NCBI GenBank assembly: GCA_946531975.1
Contig: CAMNAY010000072.1
Coordinates: 1 to 7,749 of the forward strand
Length of the DNA stretch: 7,749 nt
Source: an uncultured Ruminococcus sp.
GTDB taxonomy: Bacteria; Bacillota; Clostridia; Oscillospirales; Ruminococcaceae
Reading direction: 5' to 3'
Shown here piece after piece: positions 4,826-7,749 of the stretch. The notes below the pieces were generated by a model, which was given only the letters and a program-made list of their open reading frames with translations, was not told where the DNA came from and did not search any database. A program made the translations under genes and the position numbers. Each line of letters opens with the position of its first letter. The stretch's first letter is position 1.

Positions 4826-6742
4826 TTATGCTTCGGGGCCGCCCGGTGCTTTCGGGTTGCCGGTAATCGTGTACCATGTGATATGGGTCTTGCCTGCGAG
4901 CTGATTGACGTAGTACTGAAGAATGAACTGCGCATCGGCTGCGGCGAGTTTTCCGTCGCCGTCAACATCGGCAATCTTCTTCTGTGTTTCATTGAAGTAG
5001 TTGTCCTTGCCGGCGAGCAGGTTGACATAGCACTGAAGTGCCTTCTGTGCGTCATCTGCGCCGACGACACCGTTCTGGTCAACGTCTCCGAACAGACCGA
5101 CCATAATGGTGCACTGATACTCCTCGCCGCCGCATGCTGCGGTGATGACCGTGGAGCCGAGCTTTGCGGCAGTGACAAAGCCGTTTGCCGTAACAGTTGC
5201 GATTTCCGGGTCTGCGCTGGTCCATGTGACCTCGCCCTTCGCATGGAACAGGGTCAGGTTGACATAGTCACCGACGGTCGGGAATGCGTAGCTGGTGTAA
5301 TTCAGAGCCGGCTTTTCGTCAGAAACAACCGTGACAGAGCCGTTGTAGTATGCCGGTGTCAGAAGCTGGAGATCCAGATTGCAGACAGCGAGATGTGTCT
5401 CTGCTTCATCCAGAAGCTGATCCTCAACTTCGCCGGTGAAGAACTTGATCGGATACACGGTGCCGTCTGCAGCATCCTCCGGAATGGTGACTTGAAGGGT
5501 GGTGAGGATCGAGCCTTCCGGTGCGATCATTTCCTTTGCGCTTGCGAAAACGTATGCCTGCGGGTTGTGCTCCCAGTTGGTGGTCGGGATGATCGTGTAG
5601 GCATTGTTGACAGAGGAGCGCTTGAAGCCGGTGATTTTTGCATCGCCGGCGGTTTCAAAGTACAGCGTCATGCCGGCAGTACCCGGATCGCCGAAGACGT
5701 AGATCGGGACAGCGACAGTTTCGCCCGGCTTGCCGCAGACATCACCGATGATGAAGTAATGACCGCCGTTTTCGATCTTGTAATCATCGACCCAGTAGGG
5801 CGTTGTATCAATCGGTGCGGTTGAGCCTGTGGTCGTGGAGGTTGTGGTCTCGGTGGTCGAGGTTGTAGTGACCGTCGTGGACGTTGTGGTCTCGGTGGTC
5901 GAGGTTGTGGTGACCGTCGCGGACGTTGTGGTCTCGGTGGTCGAGGTGGTCTCGGTCGGCGCAGTCGAGGTCGTGGTGACTGTCGTGGAGGTTGTAGTCT
6001 CGGTGGTGGTGGTCGTCGTCGAAGTCGTTGTTTCCGGCTCATTGACGATGATCGTCAGCGGGACGCTGTCGTATGCGAGCAGACCGGATGCGCCGGCTGC
6101 CTTGCAGGAGGACTGTCCGTATTTGACGGTTTCGGTTCCGGAGGTCAGCAGATTCACAAATTTTTCCCTGCGGATATCGAGCTTGTACTCACCGGCAGGC
6201 GTATCCTTCGGGACGACCAGATTTGCCTGTACAAATGCATAGGTATCTGCCCAGCTGACAGACTTGCTCCATGCGGTCGTGCCTGCCTCTGCGTATGCAT
6301 CGGCGTTGTGATCCAGATCCTCCTGCGAGTAGACCCAGATGATGCTCATGGTTTTCTCGGAGAAGGTCGGGCTGAAGGAAGCGGAAGGATCGCCGCCGTT
6401 TTCGCTGTCAAAGCAGTAGGGGGAGGCAAACTGCGCGCTGTTCAGGGTCATGCCGTAGTTGCCGAAGGAGCCGTCCTCCGCGACCTGCCCGTCATTGACC
6501 TGAAGCTTTAAGTTCATGCCGAACACGCCGGGATTCTCTGTGATATACACGGAGAACGGGACGGAAACGTCACCCGCGGCAATCTCCTCTGCGGTAATGG
6601 AAACGGTGTTTTTGCCGTTGGACCGGAAATCGAAGGTCAGTGTTTCGTCGGCTGCTGCTGTCTGAAATACAGCCGAACTGAGCATGACAGAGGCGGTCAT
6701 GCTGCCCGCAATGACAGCAGACATAAGCTTTTTGAATCGCAT
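4826..6742 (-). CDS. Secreted modular protein: two cohesin-like modules, Thr-rich linker, BIG2 domain, dockerin
   Basis: A 638-aa exported protein. Residues 1-31 form a signal peptide (MRFKK start, hydrophobic core, cut near TAAA-DE). Residues about 34-236 form a beta-rich module with VSVPFSVYITENPGVFGMNL (59-78), resembling cohesin/CBM-like folds. A Thr/Ser/Glu linker fills 238-308. Residues about 318-475 are a clearer cohesin-like module: GKPGETVAVPIYV at 337-349 and DPGTAGMTL at 352-360. A BIG2 Ig-like domain (about 476-547) has WTSADPEIATV. A type I dockerin (549-618) has calcium loops starting at D553 (D553, D555, N557, D564) and D592 (D592, D594, D596, D603). It is probably a cellulosome component, an adaptor scaffoldin or a structural protein docked to a cohesin; no catalytic domain is seen. 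GAAAGGA lies 8 nt before the ATG. It begins 45 nt after rex with no terminator between. Confidence 0.88.
   Translation of the reverse strand: MRFKKLMSAVIAGSMTASVMLSSAVFQTAAADETLTFDFRSNGKNTVSITAEEIAAGDVSVPFSVYITENPGVFGMNLKLQVNDGQVAEDGSFGNYGMTLNSAQFASPYCFDSENGGDPSASFSPTFSEKTMSIIWVYSQEDLDHNADAYAEAGTTAWSKSVSWADTYAFVQANLVVPKDTPAGEYKLDIRREKFVNLLTSGTETVKYGQSSCKAAGASGLLAYDSVPLTIIVNEPETTTSTTTTTTETTTSTTVTTTSTAPTETTSTTETTTSATVTTTSTTETTTSTTVTTTSTTETTTSTTTGSTAPIDTTPYWVDDYKIENGGHYFIIGDVCGKPGETVAVPIYVFGDPGTAGMTLYFETAGDAKITGFKRSSVNNAYTIIPTTNWEHNPQAYVFASAKEMIAPEGSILTTLQVTIPEDAADGTVYPIKFFTGEVEDQLLDEAETHLAVCNLDLQLLTPAYYNGSVTVVSDEKPALNYTSYAFPTVGDYVNLTLFHAKGEVTWTSADPEIATVTANGFVTAAKLGSTVITAACGGEEYQCTIMVGLFGDVDQNGVVGADDAQKALQCYVNLLAGKDNYFNETQKKIADVDGDGKLAAADAQFILQYYVNQLAGKTHITWYTITGNPKAPGGPEA
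5819..6031 (-). repeat. Tandem 42-bp repeats encoding the Thr-rich linker
   Basis: This segment encodes residues 238-308 of the dockerin protein, almost entirely Thr with Ser, Glu and Val. Two adjacent 42-bp units (5849-5890 and 5891-5932) differ at only two positions and encode TTTSTTVTTTSTTE-type units; degraded partial copies flank both sides. Because 42 is a multiple of three, gain or loss of a unit would keep the frame. Linkers of this kind in cellulosomal proteins are flexible and often O-glycosylated. Confidence 0.9.
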
Positions 6743-6787
6743 AGCTCTGTTCCTTTCTGATATAAAGAATCTTATTGATCTGCCCGC

Positions 6788-7438
6788 TTACGGAGCAGGT
6801 TCAACCGGTAATTCATGTCCCAGCCCGTAAGTGAGGGTCAGGAGACTGTCCGCGAGGTGGACATTTTCAACGAGTATTTCCGGATTCTCAATCCGGAGGT
6901 CGCCGTGGCTGAAATTCCAGAATGCACGGACGCCGAGATCGACGAGCTTCTGCGCGAGGGCAGGCGCTGCGGATTCCGGCACACAGATCACTGCAAGCTC
7001 CGGATGCTCCTGATGACAAAAACCGGCGAGCGTATCGGCGTGATGAACCGGCATGCCGTCGAGGTCTCTGCCTGCGACAAACGGATTGGAATCAAACAGA
7101 CCGATCAGCTCACAGCCGCACTGCGGAAAGCTGACATGGCTTGCGATCGCACGCCCCATGGTGCCCAGACCGATGAGAATGGTGCGGCGATGCGCGGAGA
7201 CACCGAGGATCTGCCCGATCTCATCGTACAGCGCACGGACATTGTATCCGTAGCCCTGCTGTCCGAATCCGCCGAAGCAGTTCAGATCCTGCCGGATCTG
7301 AGAGGCGGTCAGCCCCATTTGTCTGGAAAGCTCCTTGGAGGAGATCCGAACTGTGCCCTTTGCTGCCAGCTCACCGAGAAACCGGTGATAGCGCGGCAGG
7401 CGGCGGATCACAGACGGTGAGATCTCCTGTTTCGACAT
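6788..7438 (-). CDS. rex: Redox-sensing transcriptional repressor Rex
   Basis: A 216-aa Rex repressor; it binds operators when NAD+ is high and lets go when NADH rises, controlling fermentation and electron-transfer genes. The N-terminal winged helix (about 1-80) has LTASQIRQDLNCFGGFGQQGYGY at about 43-65, the Rex hallmark. The Rossmann domain has GLGTMG at 90-95 for the dinucleotide and D116 at the end of the second strand. Rex-specific WNFSHGDLR lies at 174-182 and VENVHLADSL at 190-199. Length is normal. The ATG at 7438 has AAGGAGG (7449-7455) 10 nt upstream, and this site overlaps the stop codon of icd, so the two are an operon and probably translationally coupled. No TTGTTAA-N4-TTAACAA Rex operator was found by eye in the window. 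Confidence 0.96.
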   Translation of the reverse strand: MSKQEISPSVIRRLPRYHRFLGELAAKGTVRISSKELSRQMGLTASQIRQDLNCFGGFGQQGYGYNVRALYDEIGQILGVSAHRRTILIGLGTMGRAIASHVSFPQCGCELIGLFDSNPFVAGRDLDGMPVHHADTLAGFCHQEHPELAVICVPESAAPALAQKLVDLGVRAFWNFSHGDLRIENPEILVENVHLADSLLTLTYGLGHELPVEPAP

Positions 7439-7453
7439 GTCGGAAGCGCCTCC

Positions 7454-7749
7454 TTACTGAAGCTTTGCAGAAAGACGCTTGCCGATCTCCTCAAGGAAGG
7501 TCTTGGAGTTGACCTTCTGCTTATTTTCGAGAGAGGAGAGCAGGTAGAGGTCGCCGGTCATGATGCCGTCCTCGATGGTCTGGATTGTTGCAGCCTCAAG
7601 CTGATCTGCGAAATCGCAGAGAGCGGGGATGCTGTCGAGCTCGCCGCGCTTGCGGAGTGCGCCGGACCATGCGAAGATTGTAGCGACGGAGTTCGTGGAG
7701 GTCTCCTCGCCCTTGAGGTGCTTGTAGTAGTGGCGCTGCACGGTGCCGT
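7454..7749 (-). CDS. icd: NADP-dependent isocitrate dehydrogenase, C-terminal fragment
   Basis: The last 97 codons of a gene entering from the right edge. The reading GTVQRHYYKHLKGEETSTNS, then VATIFAWSGALRKRGELD, is the cofactor-binding and C-terminal signature of the eukaryote-like (homodimeric, type II) NADP isocitrate dehydrogenases, where AHGTVTRHY...ETSTNPIASIFAWTRGL is usual. The enzyme converts isocitrate to 2-oxoglutarate and CO2, giving NADPH. In an anaerobic fermenter this mainly supplies glutamate synthesis. The fragment ends normally (LSAKLQ, TAA at 7454-7456), 15 nt before rex, whose ribosome binding site covers the stop. The GTG at 7739-7741 is an internal valine codon, not a start. 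NAD-type and short IDH/IPMDH relatives fit less well. Confidence 0.92.
   Translation of the reverse strand, partial: GTVQRHYYKHLKGEETSTNSVATIFAWSGALRKRGELDSIPALCDFADQLEAATIQTIEDGIMTGDLYLLSSLENKQKVNSKTFLEEIGKRLSAKLQ

Noticed and set aside
4814..5824. Plus-strand open frame of 336 codons opposite the dockerin gene
   Set aside because: Antisense of conserved dockerin, BIG2 and cohesin-like modules, with no independent support.
5849..5932. CRISPR array
   Set aside because: The repeats are directly adjacent without spacers and encode the Thr-rich linker in frame.
5829..6242. Val-rich plus-strand frame over the repeats
   Set aside because: A direct consequence of reading Thr-codon repeats backwards; not a gene.
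6743..6787. Rex operator upstream of the dockerin gene
   Set aside because: No TTGTTAA-type inverted repeat is present here or elsewhere in the window by eye.

Overview
The window looks like a chromosomal segment of a Ruminococcus-type gut bacterium (Bacillota, Oscillospiraceae). The main evidence is a secreted, Thr-rich, modular protein ending in a double-repeat type I dockerin, as in the cellulosomal ruminococci. GGAGG-type ribosome binding sites, a sigma-A-like promoter and a Bacillota-style mazG-hup-rqcP gene cluster agree with this. No tRNA, rRNA, CRISPR array, transposase or phage gene is visible, and no gap between genes reaches 300 bases.

Layout, left to right. The region 1-2981 reads on the minus strand as one gene string, in transcription order: an unrecognised cytosolic protein of about 178 aa, trpS (tryptophanyl-tRNA synthetase), mazG (NTP pyrophosphohydrolase), hup (HU nucleoid protein) and rqcP (S4-domain protein, only its first 20 codons, running off the left edge). 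A strong promoter (TTGCAA-17-TATAAT) drives the string from 3068-3096. The trpS-mazG spacer is 148 nt and contains overlapping inverted repeats that could fold into alternative hairpins or a pseudoknot.

One gene lies on the plus strand, 3191-4798: a polytopic SpoVB/YabM-like lipid flippase of the MOP superfamily. In Bacillus subtilis the homologue sits directly beside mazG and rqcP. Here it is nearby but inverted and separated from them.

The region 4826-7749 reads on the minus strand. In transcription order it holds icd (NADP-type isocitrate dehydrogenase, C-terminal 97 residues only), rex (NADH/NAD+-sensing repressor) and the secreted dockerin protein. That protein comprises a signal peptide, cohesin-like module, Thr-rich linker with 42-bp repeats, second cohesin-like module, BIG2 domain and dockerin. 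An intrinsic terminator behind it is embedded in the 3' end of the convergent flippase gene.

Functionally the window is mostly housekeeping: translation and ribosome quality control, nucleotide-pool sanitation, nucleoid structure, envelope lipid transport and redox control of central metabolism, plus one extracellular cellulosome-type protein. I see no clear new defence or mobile system. The least explained parts are the trpS-mazG spacer, the unknown protein ahead of trpS, and the dockerin protein with two cohesin-like modules.
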